From Ochotona curzoniae (Eukaryota; Chordata; Mammalia; Lagomorpha; Ochotonidae), in assembly GCF_017591425.1 (NCBI RefSeq), contig NW_024464918.1:7562001-7626000 (forward strand): DNA of 64,000 bases. The letters run 5' to 3'. Shown here piece after piece: positions 1 through 11,524 of the stretch. The notes below the pieces were generated by a model. It was not told the origin of the DNA. It ran no database searches and was given only the letters and a program-made list of their open reading frames with translations. Both the position numbers and the translations under genes were made by a program. Numbering within the stretch: the stretch's first letter is position 1; each line of letters starts with the position of its first letter.

Positions 1-1150
1 TAAAAAAAAAGATGCCTAAAGGTATCTTTAGGCAGAGGTCTAAAGATAGGAAGCAATTGAGCCTTTGTAGAGGAAGAGTAATCCAGAAAGAGAGGAGAAA
101 ATGTAATATGGAACCAGGGGCAAGGGCACACCTAGGAATTTCTAGGCGGCAGGTGTAATACAGGGTAGAGCGAATGGGATGAAAGTATAGGAGGTCAGCA
201 GGGGCAGACTCATAGATCATTGCAAGGATTTAGTCTTTTACTTTGAGTGAAAAATAGAGCCATTGCAGGGATTTTATATGAAGGCCAACATGGTTTGATT
301 TATCTTTTAAAAGGATCATTCTGGCTGATATTTTTTTGAGAAAAGACATTACAAGGCACAAGAATCAAAGCCGAACAACCTGCTAAGAAGGCCAAGGCAA
401 TGATCCAGGGGAGCAATGATGTTGCCTTAGACCAGAGTAATAGCAGTGGACACAGTCAGCAGTAGTTAGATTCCTGAAATACTTCTAAAATATAGTAACT
501 GAGAGAATTGGATATGAAATGATGGCAGGGGGCAGGGCACGCATCAAGGACTACTCTCAAGATTTTGACCTGGAAAAATGAAAGGATGGGCCTAACCTTA
601 ACTGAGATGGAGAAGGCAATAGGGTAAGGTCAGTGGAGTTGAGACCGGGAATTCAATTTTGGACATGTCAAGTTTGGAGTACTTAATAGACTTCAACTCC
701 ATGTACTGAATGAGCAGTTTGATAGTTAGGTCTGGAGCTTAAGAGAAATCTCACCAAAGTTAAGTCTCATAAAAATAGGGATTTGCATGAGAGAGATCAT
801 TAGGATTGGGAAGGGATTTTCAATAGGGAAAGGAAATGTACCTTAAACGATTCCTGGGAAACTCCAAAACTGAGATCAAGGAGAGGGTGAAAGAAAACAA
901 AGGAGACTGTGCAAAGGCAAGTAATATGTAAGGAATAAAGCCATCATGGAAACTATGCGGACAAAATATTCAGAGTGGGGACTGTTACGTTGGGTCAGAT
1001 GCTACTGATGGGCCCGGTGCAATGAGGACAAGAACAGAGCCCTGGACCAATCAGCAAAGAAGCCACTGATAACCAGGGTCTGTCTGAGGAGATGGTCACA
1101 TTCAGAAGCTTTGCTGAACTGTTGTACCAAAGCAGAAGTGACAGTGACGG
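1..1150 (-). mobile_element. LINE-2 (L2, CR1-like) fragment including decayed reverse transcriptase region
   Basis: Read on the minus strand this matches the 3' half of the mammalian L2 retrotransposon. From right to left, 1004-1060 is a decayed version of the 'LDLSAAFDT' reverse transcriptase segment, 641-720 the 'LNMSKTEL' segment, 540-610 the 'NLGVILD' segment and 380-450 the 'SRLDYCNSLL' segment. 230-340 then corresponds to the downstream 'DHVTPLL' segment. Many frameshifts and stops are present, so it is a dead fossil predating placental radiation. The left end is cut by the window edge. The family identification comes from remembered consensus phrases, not from a search. Confidence 0.82.
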
Positions 1151-1170
1151 TAAACAATGGTTTCAAGGCA

Positions 1171-1530
1171 ACATCTCCTTTTAAAAATATGTATTTATTT
1201 GAACATCAGCATTCAGGAGAGGAAGGAATGCAGGGAGCGAGGCAGGAAAGAGAGGAGGAAGGGAAAAGAAGGGAAAGATAGAGGGCACATGAAAATCTTT
1301 CATCTGCTGGTTCAGTCCTCAAGTTTTCATAGCAACCAAAGCTGGGTAACATCAAAGCCAGGAGCCAGTGATTTCTTCTCGGTGTCCCATGTCAGCACAG
1401 GGTCCCAAGCACTTGGGATATTCTCTGCTGTGAACTGGAACAGCTTGGACTCAACCAGCTGCCCATATGGGATGCAACTGTCACAGGTGGCATGCAGCTT
1501 TACTCTCTACATCCTAACACACACTTCCCA
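1171..1530 (-). mobile_element. Old lagomorph SINE (CSINE/C-repeat type), antisense
   Basis: The sequence starts with the reverse complement of the A/T tail ('atgtatttattt'), continues through a GA-rich stretch, then 'catctgctggttcagtcc', 'aaagccaggagccagtg', 'gggtcccaagcacttggg' and 'cccatatgggatgc', which are the order of blocks in a CSINE read backwards. It is heavily diverged. The seven-base CAAGGCA occurs at 1164-1170 and 1529-1535 and may be the remains of the target-site duplication. The 133-codon open frame over this region (1157-1558) is a by-product of the SINE. Confidence 0.8.
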
Positions 1531-1539
1531 AGGCATTGC

Positions 1540-3240
1540 CTTACTAAGGAAAAACTGAGCGCCACTGCTACCATGGAAAATAGGATAAACAACAGGTATC
1601 CAAGATAACAAGCTATTTAATACTGTGAGTTATCCCTACTGTGAAGGAGGTACAATGCAGAGAAAGTATAATTTCTAGACTGACACCTTAGAGGAAGAAC
1701 ATTTTATAAAATGTAACATTTAATTCACACTGATGTGATTCCATTCTTTCTACCTGTACAAATATTATCTGTGGATTCTGGGGGACTTTTATTTTAAAAC
1801 ATAGTCTCATAGTAATTTTAGAAATTATACCTCTTATTATCAGAAAACATTAGGTAAGTCCTCTGCATGGTATTGAACCTTTCGTTAAATTTTGTATAAC
1901 ATAATGTAACAATAGATGTGGAGAAAGAAAGATTGAACATGTAACTGGATACCCAAACATGGGAGTGGCATTCAATGTGAAGCTTTTACAAAATAATACA
2001 AGTAAGCAAAGATTTTGGTTTTTAATCAAGCCTTAATTTTCAAAAATAGCATGTTCATTGATATGCACTCAGCCAAGAGATTGAGCAGACTTAGTTTGTG
2101 AAGGCAGATGTCCAATGACTCAATTAAAAAGACACACAAAAAAAAACCAACACAGAAAATAAGTTTTAGGATAACTGGCTGGGAAAACATCAAACAATAC
2201 ACAGAGTTCCTAAACACACTGCATGTACCTTACAGATACACAAAAATAAATAAACATGCATGCTCACATAAATACATAGAAACATGTACATGCATAGCAC
2301 ATACACACACTGTCACACGACCTGTCCAGCTCTGGCGAACGCAAAATCTCTGGTTTCCTCGAATGGCTCTTCTTTCTGAAGTCACTTCCGTCAATTTTTT
2401 TTTTTCAAACTGAGACATCAAGATGCATAGATAGCATTTTTCTTAATGCAGCACAAATATGAAATTCCAAATCAAAGCTAACTGTTGCCAGATATGATGA
2501 AGGTCTGGATCCTTATTGGAAAATCTCCAAGGACCACTGATACTCCACCTTCCTGCAGGACAAGTGACCCTCAGGTCACTCATCTCATTCCTCTGTGATT
2601 CTGTTTCCCTCTGAGAGATGTAACAGCAACCTCTCTATATTTATGAATGGAAAGCTACACTTTTCTCTGAACTTTTCATGAAAATTTAATTCATCTTATT
2701 TCTGGATATGAAGTACAACATCCCATTGAGGAGGCTCTTTTCTCCTCATTCTATTAGAACTCTTGGGAATCACCCAAACAGGTACATGCAGTCCAGATCT
2801 GATCCGTTGGCTAGAGCTCATCTAGCTGGGGTAAAGCATTTTAGTAACGGGGGTCACCTCCAATTTGTAAAGGCTTCTCAACTAATCGCCACCCGAGAGT
2901 TGAATAACACAAGAGCAAATCTCACTAAATCTCACCAGTTTCCCTCTTAGAGATGAATTATTTTGGTATGTGTCTATATACTGGTAACTTACATGAGATC
3001 TTACCTAATGGTTGATAAAAACTGCTCCTAGTGAAAAATGAAAATTATCATCAAACTGAGTTCCTTGAGGGCTGAAGCAAAGTCCCATGAAATTATGTCA
3101 GTTTATGGAATATGGTAAAAGTCATAAATACATATATGTTAATTTAATAGCTTAACAGAATCTTCAGTTTTATGACTTTATCACCATATTCTAGAAGCTC
3201 CCTGTAAAATCATTCTGAAAATAAGACAAAATCTCATGTT
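1540..3240. other. No recognised gene; AT-rich unique sequence
   Basis: No repeat family or coding similarity recognised. There is a weak resemblance to a MIR core near 2560-2630 ('gtgaccctcaggtcact'), too short to call. Several short open frames on both strands overlap one another and look like chance. Confidence 0.5.
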
Positions 3241-3256
3241 TCTTTGTGTTTTCCAG

Positions 3257-3725
3257 AAACCTGAATGACTCCTTCAGAAAAGACAGAAAAGACACCTCTC
3301 TGCAGCCGGATGGGTATCTTAGAAAATATGCACCCTGAGCCACTCCCAGGGACTCTTTGCCCTGCAACTTGTTGGAGTGCTCACGCGTGTGGCATCCAGG
3401 TGACACGGCTCCTCCCAGGCAGGGCACTACTGTTCCTGCATCCACTCATTGCAGTGACAAAGTTACTTCTCTGGCAGCTGAGACAGCCTCTCCATAGTGA
3501 AGGTCTATTTCCCTGCCCCAAATTCCATACTCATGACACAGAAGCACAGTTAGAGATGAAAAATATGGTTCATTATCTTGGTAGCGTCGAGAAAAATGTT
3601 ATGGCTTTATTTAGCAGTTGCTTTTATGCTTTTAAAAACATGTTAATTTCATTTTTTATGTAATTGTGCATTAAATCATCTCAGACAATTGTGTGACTTG
3701 GAAATAAAAGTCCAACAAAATAAGT
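3257..3725 (+). other. Candidate terminal exon (non-coding or unknown transcript)
   Basis: A pyrimidine-rich run ending in AG ('tttctttgtgttttccag', 3239-3256) has the look of a 3' splice site. About 450 bases later there is AATAAA (3703-3708), a likely cleavage zone at about 3718-3728 and a GT-rich then T-rich stretch (3736-3758), the usual arrangement of a mammalian polyadenylation site. The segment holds a 132-codon open frame from 3265, but its ATG context is weak (T at -3), the protein is not recognised and an 84-codon frame runs antisense. Transcription is not shown by sequence; this could be chance. Confidence 0.3.
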
Positions 3726-3760
3726 AAAAGCTCTAATGTGTGTGTGCGTTTTTTTCCTCT
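3703..3760 (+). promoter_or_regulatory. Candidate polyadenylation signal with downstream GU/U element
   Basis: The canonical hexamer AATAAA at 3703-3708 is followed 28-50 bases later by 'tgtgtgtgtgcgttttttt', a GU-rich plus U-rich element at the expected distance. This is one of the better-formed poly(A) sites in the window not explained by a recognised retroelement. Confidence 0.4.
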
Positions 3761-4500
3761 TACTGCTTTTTGTAGTCATTTTATGGTTCTCAAGCATTAG
3801 TGTCTCCGCTCCTTCCTGGGAAGATTAATCTCAAGGTCCACAGAGGCTCTTGCCTTCCTGTCTTCAGTTCTCCCTGCGCTCTCAGCCCTTCCCTGTGGTT
3901 TCTGCATCCACCACTCATGAATTACCAGCCCCAACAGCATTAGGGCTGATCAAGCTCATAATCCTCTAGTCAGTTCCCTAATAAGGCCACTAGCTGGATG
4001 AAGACCTCAACCCTGGGGGAGATATATTTCAAAAGATTTCACCTCCCTAAAATAAAACTATGAGTTACAGGCCCCAGAATATCCTTGCACTCACATAGAA
4101 TACCAGTGATGAATTTTATTTGTACCAAAATACATTCAGATGAATATAGCAATATAATACAATTCAGTATGTTTGTAAAGTGAGCATTTACTTAAAGAAA
4201 AGCTGGTCCATTGCATGTGTGGTGTCTTTCTCTTCTACCACAGCTTCCCATTGCACAACTCCCGTTGTACAAGGCTTGCTCTTTCTGTTGAATATGATGA
4301 TTGTTTTGGGGCTCTCTGGAAGGGGCTTCTGTGTTATAAGTTGACACAAGGCTAATTTTCTACACACTGGATTTTTTTTTGAAATGTACTCCAACACATA
4401 TGACAAATCCAGTGTTTCGTTTTGCTTCATTTTGCTGTCTTGTCTTTATTTCTTTATGTAGATTATTGATTCAAGCCCTGGATTTCCATTAAGGGAAGCA
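3760..4500. other. No recognised feature
   Basis: Unique-looking sequence. A moderately GC-rich patch at 3800-4010 is not recognised as exon or repeat; the antisense 80-codon frame at 4188-4430 resembles nothing known to me. Confidence 0.45.
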
Positions 4501-4504
4501 TGTG

Positions 4505-4855
4505 CTAGTTTACTTTGCATGTTGACATCATATATTGGGCAGCTTGAACCACAAAAATGTATTGTTTCACATTTCAGTAGGCTCTAAGTTAAAAATCAAG
4601 ATGCCACTTGGATTGCTTCATTTGAAAGACTGTGAGGGAAGGACTCGTCCCAGTTTCCCATCCTTGACTGGCAGCTGGGTGGGTTACATTGTCTTCTCTA
4701 TATGTACATCTCTGTAGTAAATTTATAAGGTCTAGAGCTATCAGAATGACTGCACCTTGGTTTGATTACCTAGGTAAGGACATAATCTCCTAACAAGCAT
4801 ACATGCTTTAGAGTTTTGATATATGAACTACAGGGGGACAAAATTACCTCCTGGC
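4505..4855 (-). mobile_element. MLT1-type LTR (ERVL-MaLR), antisense
   Basis: The block order matches an MLT1 LTR read backwards: 'tagttt', 'gcttgaaccacaaaaatg' followed by 'attgtttcacatttc', 'aaaaatcaagatgcc', 'gactgtgagggaaggac', 'ttggcagctgg/tgtcttctct', 'ataagg', 'taaggacataatctcc' and finally 'ttttgatatatgaact' with 'agggggacaaaatta'. It is an old, mammal-wide solitary LTR of an endogenous retrovirus-like element. No internal coding sequence is visible nearby. Confidence 0.75.
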
Positions 4856-5860
4856 CGAATGCGAGTCCTTTACTATTATCTAATGGTATTAACCCAGTAT
4901 AAAAATGCTTCATTATCCATAAAATGATGTTCTAAAAAGTCGCCACAGATGAATTCCTTTCACAATTCTGAAACAAACTTCTACAATGCAGGTACATGTA
5001 TATATTAAAAAAAAAAACAAACAGATGAAATAATTCTAAGTGTCCTTGTAGTAAAGCCCTCAATTGTATTATTGTGCACTAATCTACACAATAACCCCAG
5101 TATGTGTACATAACTAGCATTGAAATTAACTCCTCCTGAGGCAAGTAGGAAATGTCAATTAAACTGCCAAATTCTCAAAGCTTGGTACTCTGTCTTCCTG
5201 CCTTAGGGAGCTTTTGTATTCAATTTATTGTTAAATAAAACAGCCAACTTGGCAGCAGAGTTAGTTCAACAAATTATAATGAACTATTTTCCTTTTTTTT
5301 TTTTTTTTTGCTTAAAAAGCAAGGTAAGGTAACCAAATATTCCTGAAGAATAGTTTGAAAGAGATTAAAGATTTGAAGAAAAATTATTTGTTTTTAACCA
5401 TTTCAATTTGAGTAAAGGGGAAAAAAATATGCCCACTAGCTGTCTGCTTTAAGCAGATTATAAAAAGACTGTGATTAAAAGCTAACAACATCTTTGTTTA
5501 AACATTAGTTCTATTAACTTTTAATATTTTATTAAGGGAAACAGATGTCAGAGGCCAAGAGGAGCTATGAACAGCTGTGGTCCTCAAATTTAAATGTCTT
5601 CCTTTGGATCCTTTCAAATTCCTTTTTCGCTCTTTAAACACACCACACACACACTGCCAATTTAATCAGTTCTTCTATAAAGAACAACTCACAGGATTTG
5701 CAATGACCTATTCAAGGTAAAATGAAGTGTACTCTCAAACACACAGTGGTGAGGGAGGTTTTCATAAGGCCCTTAGGAGTCAGACAGCTCCTTTTATCAA
5801 ATTACGTATTTGTGATATTTTTTACTATTGGGATATGCAAGAGGGTACCAATGGCCTTGC
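4856..5860. other. No recognised gene; AT-rich with a T17 run
   Basis: Contains a 17-base T run at 5293-5309 (possible decayed poly(A) of a minus-strand insertion whose body I cannot identify) and an A-run at 5008-5019. Otherwise unique-looking. Confidence 0.5.
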
Positions 5861-5864
5861 TTGG

Positions 5865-5990
5865 TATAAGGACTGAGCTGAGTATTTTGCATGTGTTATC
5901 TAATTTAATCCTCAAAATACTCCAATAAAGAGACAATAATCCAAATAAAGTAAGTGACTTTGATCTCCTCTGGTGCAGGTGAGAAAGTAT
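5865..5990 (-). mobile_element. MIR SINE fragment, antisense
   Basis: 'gcatgtgttatctaatttaatcctcaaaatactcc' is the antisense MIR block ending in the 'catttaatcctcacaacaaccc' phrase, followed by a decayed 'ggtaagtaacttg' region. Short and diverged. Confidence 0.55.
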
Positions 5991-6211
5991 ATTCAACAGA
6001 GATTAAGGGACTGGGTCAAATACATAAATATGCTAAGTGGCATAAGCTATGCCTTTTGAAAATCTGACATTGTGAAAACAAAAGCTGAATTAAATGTAGT
6101 GGAAAAAATCCTCCTTTTCAAAGTCACAGGTATTTCTGCAGTACTGTGTATGTCTCAGTGTGAAAGGAGAGGCTGGAAACCTCCATTTTATTACAATGCA
6201 GATATCATCAA

Positions 6212-6405
6212 TTGAATGCGTCTTTGCTATCAGGCACTGGTGTAAGCACTTTTTCATATAATCTCATTAAATTTAACTATTATCTAATGAGATAGGCTCT
6301 ACTATTATTTCCAAGCTCCAGAGCTTAGTGGCCTAATTCAGGTCACAGAGTTTAGCCTGTTTATGGCATTCAGAACCTGCACTCTAAGTACTGTCAGAAG
6401 ATAGC
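6212..6405 (-). mobile_element. MIR SINE, antisense, nearly full length
   Basis: Clear antisense MIR: 'tatcaggcactggtgtaagcac', 'atctcatta', 'gataggctctactattat', then 'ggtcacagag' and 'cagaacctgcactctaag'. The tRNA-derived head, core and LINE-2-like 3' end are in order. Old mammal-wide element. Confidence 0.8.
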
Positions 6406-6423
6406 ACAACCTCAGTTTCTTCA

Positions 6424-6620
6424 AGTCACTTTAGGGTAGCTCAATGTACCCACAGTATATGCGTACAGAAAATTAGGGTGTGTATTTTAACAAATGTAAA
6501 AGGAAGGAGCAGGGAGGGTGGGAGCAGGAGTGGGAGAGAGGCGAAGGTGGGAAGTATTACAATGCTCTTAACCTGTATACATGAAATACACGAGATTTGT
6601 TCAGATTACAGAAATACGAA
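6424..6620 (+). mobile_element. L1 3' UTR fragment (lagomorph-type)
   Basis: A G-rich stretch ('gggagggtgggagcagg') leads into 'tattacaatgctcttaac' and 'tgtatacatgaaatacac', the G-rich tract and 3' terminal phrases I associate with lagomorph L1 elements. No ORF2 sequence is attached, so it is a 5'-truncated copy or a fragment. Confidence 0.5.
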
Positions 6621-6624
6621 AGTA

Positions 6625-7470
6625 ACACTGACATGATATGTTTTCAAGGAAAAAACGAAGTTAAAGCCCTGGTCCCCAACGAAAGAAGGTGGTTCACATT
6701 AAGGGATATCCATGTGAATGAAAAACCCAAAACATAAAAGATCATTTCCAAAGATACGTGAACAACATGAGAAAAGTCTATGCATGAAGTTGTGATACTG
6801 GACACTGTTTTACTGTACAGTTTCCAAACTATAAAAGTACTTGATAAAAGCTCCAGAGTTAAAAAAAGAAAATCAACATATTAGCAAAGCCTACTTGGAT
6901 CAAGGCAGTAAAAACTAGGAAAAGTTCTCATTTGAAGCTGTTCATATTTACCTTAATAAGATAGAATGTTTGTGCAATTAGAGAGAAATGCGATTTTGAA
7001 AACACAGATATCACAATGAAACATTTTGCATGACTAAAATAAGCAATCTCATAATTTATGTGCATTCAGGGATCTAGAACACATGTCAAAAACCTCTGCC
7101 ATGGTCTAACAGCTAATATTTTGCATTTGCAGGTCAAGTGACAAAAGTGAGGCCATCACTGAGGTGGCCAGGTGACATGAAAGCCAACAAACACCAACAC
7201 ACACTGGGTGAAACTCAGACAACTAATAAATGCACATGAGCGTAGTTTTCAGAATACACCCCCCAACAAACCAAATTCTTTTTGTATGTGTGTGCTAACA
7301 TTTTCCTTAATTGGGCTTTAAAGTTAGTACTCCTTATAATCAACATTTACTGCAAACATTCATCTTTTAAGACTGATCTATAACAAGCTGTTACTCATTT
7401 CATCTTTGAAAATGGCTTTTCACACAGACAGGTGACACATGTGGCACTCAAAACACTGTCAAGTTATCTC
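6625..7470. other. No recognised feature
   Basis: AT-rich unique-looking sequence with no repeat or open frame that I can identify. Confidence 0.5.
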
Positions 7471-7474
7471 TGCT

Positions 7475-7640
7475 TCATGGCAATTTATAGTGCGCGAAGC
7501 AGTGAGTGCTGCATATGGTCTCAGTGGCAGCTACACAACTCCGACTTCTTAGTGTGAAAGCAGCTACAGATAATATGTAAACCAATGATGTGGCTGAGTG
7601 CCAATAAATGTTATTACAATTAAGGTTGAGCCTCACATGA
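7475..7640. mobile_element. hAT-Charlie-type MER DNA transposon fragment
   Basis: 'gcatatggtctcagtggc', 'agctacacaactccgac', 'tgtgaaagcagctacaga', 'aatatgtaaaccaatgatg' and 'gtggctgagtgccaataaa' follow, in order, the well-known mammalian non-autonomous hAT repeat containing 'ggccatatggtctctgttgc'. The terminal inverted repeats are not intact. I cannot fix the exact MER number from memory. Confidence 0.75.
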
Positions 7641-7865
7641 TTATCAGGTTGCACAAAGTAACATTCTTCTTTTAAGTTTTGAAACATTTTAAACAAATAA
7701 AATTGGCCACTTTTTAAAAGAAAATGGCAAAAAGAGCATAAATTCTTATCTCGCTGCCTCTTCAATGACAGTTAGCAAGTCATATATGCTCTGCGAGGTG
7801 AAGTTTGCTGGTGCCAGGTATAAAATAGAGCTACTCATCTCTTGTCAACTTTATCCACTATTGGT

Positions 7866-7940
7866 ATATACACACACACACGCATACTATGATATTATAT
7901 GATATTATATATATATGTATATATATTTATATTATGAATT
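7866..7940. repeat. Compound CA / TA microsatellite
   Basis: A short (ca)n followed by two copies of 'tatgatattata' and then alternating 'ta' to 7930. Simple low-complexity DNA. Confidence 0.8.
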
Positions 7941-7944
7941 AACA

Positions 7945-8780
7945 GGCAATGAAACAATAAAATCATTCAATGAACCACACTAAGATGTGATGAGGAAACA
8001 CCCCAAAATCACAAAAAAATCAAGTTTTTAATATTCAAAATTCATGTTACACTTTTCACAATGGATAGTAGCAGTTGAGAACTTCCTTAAATAGACCCAG
8101 TGACATTAACCGCTTATTAATACCCGCTGATAGAACCTGTGAAGTGACCATGCCTCTCCGGGTTCCATTCCTCTGTTATGTTTGTGGGTTATAGCTCCCC
8201 TGATGGATTAACGGAGATCTTAGCACAATAAGAAAGATGTCTTGGAAGGATAGTTATAGTTTCAAGGAGTAATCAATGGTCTTAAAGATAAATGCAAAAA
8301 CAAAACACAAAACATGTTGAATTACCTGCTTTATCATTGGTACAAGTTTCCAAATGTATCAAAAGCAGCAAGCCGTACTAAAATGCAGATTCTCTGATCA
8401 GAGATAGCTGTGAAGGCACTAAGCTGGGATAACTGGAATATGAGAGGTCTCAGGAAAAGATTGTGGGATTACCATGTATAAAGCAGAATATTCTAGATTT
8501 TTCCCTTTTGAATTCACACATATAACTCTGCTGCCTTGGCCCCACTCCTTATAGCATGAAAATGATCTCAATAAAGATGCATATCTGGGGAACTACTTCT
8601 GTGTCTGAGGAAAAGGAGTGCAGTCCTTATAGAAATGTTATGAATATTCATCAACAATTATTTTTGGAGGCCATTTGTACAACTTCTCCCAAAGAAAAGT
8701 TCTGCAATGACGAGAGAGGAGGAAAGCGAACAATCAGTTGAGAGTTTCCACAAGAAGCCTCAGGTTGGGATAGAAAAGCA
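7945..8780. other. No recognised feature
   Basis: Unique-looking. 'actaaaatgcagattctctg' near 8378 faintly recalls MER5A but is too short to call. Confidence 0.45.
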
Positions 8781-8783
8781 GAC

Positions 8784-9085
8784 CCAAGTGTCCAGTGCTA
8801 TAACGTAGCAGGTAAAGCCTCAGCCTGCTGTACTGCCCTCCATTCCAGGCACCGGTTCAAGTCCTGGTGCTCTACTTCTGATCCAGCTATCTCTGACTGT
8901 GCCAAGGAAATCAGTGCCAACAGGCAGGAGCTTGGACCAGTGCACCAATGTGGAAGATTGGATGAAACTCCTGGTTTCAGACCTGACCAACTCTGGTGGC
9001 GCAAGCAATTTGGAGGAGTGAACCAGTGGGTGAAAGATCTCTCTGTCTCTAGAAACCTGCTTACAAATAAATGAATACATTAACA
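8784..9085 (+). mobile_element. Old lagomorph SINE (CSINE type)
   Basis: Head 'gtagcaggtaaagcc' with A box, B box 'ggttcaagtcc' (8862-8872), body 'tctgatccagctatctctg', then 'ggaggagtgaaccagtggg', 'gatctctctgtctc' and tail 'acaaataaatgaatac'. Several internal changes show age. Open frames on the minus strand here (68 and 92 codons) are SINE shadows. Confidence 0.85.
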
Positions 9086-9089
9086 AAGT

Positions 9090-9980
9090 GAGAAACAAAA
9101 GCCCACTTGGTCAAGAGTCCCAAATCCACCACCAGGATTCAAATACGCAAAGCAGAGTAAGCTTTCCCAATAGCTCTAAAACTAAATAATTTAACTATAA
9201 TATCTGAAAGTAAGCCTCAAATGGTCCCAGGAACCTTCTTTAAAATTCCCGGACTTACTTCGATATACTGACTCAAGAATCTGTGAAATATTTCCAGAAC
9301 TCTGTATCTTAAACCATCTGGATGGTTACACACTTAAATCACCAGAATAGTCCAGTTCTTAAATATGGGATTCCATTCTGCCTTTTGAACTATTACAGGT
9401 CCTTTACTCTATCCACTTCGACCCATAGCAGTTATAGGAGTTCCTATAAGAGTCCTGGACTCCACGTAACAGGGAATGATTTGATACTGGTAACATGAAT
9501 ATACCCAGAATATAGGGAGAGAATGTGGAAAATACTGAAAAACTAAAATAAGAACTTTGCATTGGTAGAAAGAGCCTTTTTTCCTTTGGAATATCGTAAG
9601 CTGCTTCCTTTAATATGATTTTCTAGGAGGTGAAATTTTAAATCCTAAATAATTTTTTATGGTTATTGTCTAGCTGTCTTGATCACAAACTTGATGTTGT
9701 TATCTAAAGTGTAATCTACAAACCATGTAAATCTATGAATTAGAATGCAAGTCAGTTTGTTTTGGCTCTTAGTTTGAAGGCTTGCTCTATGAACTTCTGC
9801 TACCGGATAATTTGGGTTAGGCAAACTGCTGAACTTCTATATTTGATTTGGTTCTGATCAACAGTATATAAACAGATCTCCCTATTCTTCATGCAATTTA
9901 ATTGAATGGTTTGGGAGTTAAACAAAGGTGTTCTTCCTCAATATTTGCAACTGAAAGACTAGTTATGGTAATTCAGAGGT
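9090..9980. other. No recognised feature
   Basis: AT-rich unique-looking sequence; nothing supported. Confidence 0.5.
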
Positions 9981-9982
9981 TT

Positions 9983-10252
9983 AGATAAATCTGGGTTGGA
10001 TTCAAGCTCTTTCTAGCTGTGTGCCCTATAAGGCAACCTAGGCAAGCTCACAACCTTGTTTCAACCTGTATCTATTATACCAGATATAGTTACCTATCCC
10101 AACATCAATATCGCAATATATGTTATACAGACCCATAGAATAGTTATCTGTGATCACAGTTCCCTTGTAACATTTTAAAGATTAAATAAAACAGCACACG
10201 TAAGGTGATAAACATAGCACCCAGGCTCTAGCAGGTGCTCCATAAACTTGAG
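9983..10252 (+). mobile_element. MIR SINE, sense
   Basis: 'ctgggttggattcaagctc', 'tctagctgtgtgccctat', 'aggcaagctcacaacctt', then 'aagattaaataaaacagcac', 'aacatagcacccaggctc' and 'gcaggtgctccataaac' reproduce the MIR core and 3' end in order. Roughly 40-60 bases of unrelated or very diverged sequence lie between core and 3' end. Confidence 0.8.
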
Positions 10253-10301
10253 GGTAAGAAAAAGAACAAGAGGCTGAGAGCATTAAGGTTAAAACACAGA
10301 G

Positions 10302-10306
<5 letters not shown>

Positions 10307-10360
<54 letters not shown>
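10307..10360. repeat. (GA)27 microsatellite
   Basis: An uninterrupted GA dinucleotide run of about 54 bases, preceded by 'gaaagaaa'. Likely polymorphic in length and able to form purine-pyrimidine structures. Confidence 0.97.
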
Positions 10361-10362
<2 letters not shown>

Positions 10363-10364
10363 CC

Positions 10365-11520
10365 TATGATGAAAAGGTAAAATAAGGTAAAGATGTAACG
10401 AAAGTACTCCTCATGCCTTCAAATCTTTGTTTTTATTGTCATGAGACACACGCTTCTGGTGTATTTGAGGTACCAGCCATGCCACCTCCTCACTGACTGA
10501 CTGGGCATCATTAGCATAAGCGCAATACACACCAACCTCAAAAAGGTTTTTATTATTTCATCTGAACTCTGAAAATGTCAAGCCCTATTGAGTTGGTGGA
10601 TGGTGTTCAGAGATCCATTTCCAAGTATCCTATGTTAATGAAGGGAGACAACACACAGCCTACAAGGAGGAAGAAAAACCCAGAATGAGCAGAGTCCAGA
10701 AGCCTATACAGTTTTCTATAATTCCAGCCTCATTAAGATATGCAGATCATATCATTAGGAGAGAGTTTCTGGGTAGTTTTCTCCTGGAGTTCAGTTACAG
10801 GTACATGGTTGGCACTTGCTATTGCAAGGAGTTAAACCGCAGCTACACATTTCCATATAAACACAAACAAAAACAGGTAAGGAGCTGAAGCAGCTCTTGC
10901 AAGCAGTTTTTCATTTGTTACTTTTTTCCTCTTGAAAAAAGCATGAGTCTGTTCCTTAAGGTTACAGATATGTAACTGCTGGTTCCTTAAACATATACAA
11001 GAACCTTAAAATGAAATTTTCCTAGTATCTTAGAGTTTTACTCATCTGAATTTGAGTAGTTTAACACAATTACACACACAACACCAGCCTTTAATTTAGC
11101 AAAATGAGTAAGAACAGCTTCTGGACAGAACAAGCATTCATTTTAAAGACCTGTCCAAACTAACCTTCAGCTTGAATCAAGATAAGCTTTCTAATGATTT
11201 GCTCAGTTTTTCAGATCTGTCATGCCTTCCTTTTCTTTTTCATTATGGTCCTCCTCTCTTCATTTTCTTTTCTTTGCTTCTTTCTCTCTACTGGCCTTTT
11301 TTTCCACCTTAAAAAAAACCTCAGAGTTTGAGAATTCATTCATATTTTGTACTTTAATAAGAATCTTGGCTGGAATTTACCGAAAAACCCTAAGAGTATT
11401 CTATACATCGACGCCCATTAAATATTCCCTATGCGCTACAGATCTGCTCTCATATCTCCTGCACCAGAGAGTCTTACATAATCACATTTGTGCACCAATC
11501 CATGCAGCAGATAACATCTA
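10365..11520. other. No recognised feature
   Basis: Includes a CT-rich patch at 11222-11300 whose 99-codon open frame is low-complexity in its first third and unrecognised after that. Nothing else supported. Confidence 0.45.
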
Positions 11521-11524
11521 GGCT

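Noticed and set aside
2560..2630. MIR-like phrase 'gtgaccctcaggtcactc'
   Set aside because: A single short match without the rest of the MIR core.
8378..8420. Possible MER5A scrap ('aaaatgcagattctctg')
   Set aside because: Too short and without the flanking MER5A phrases.
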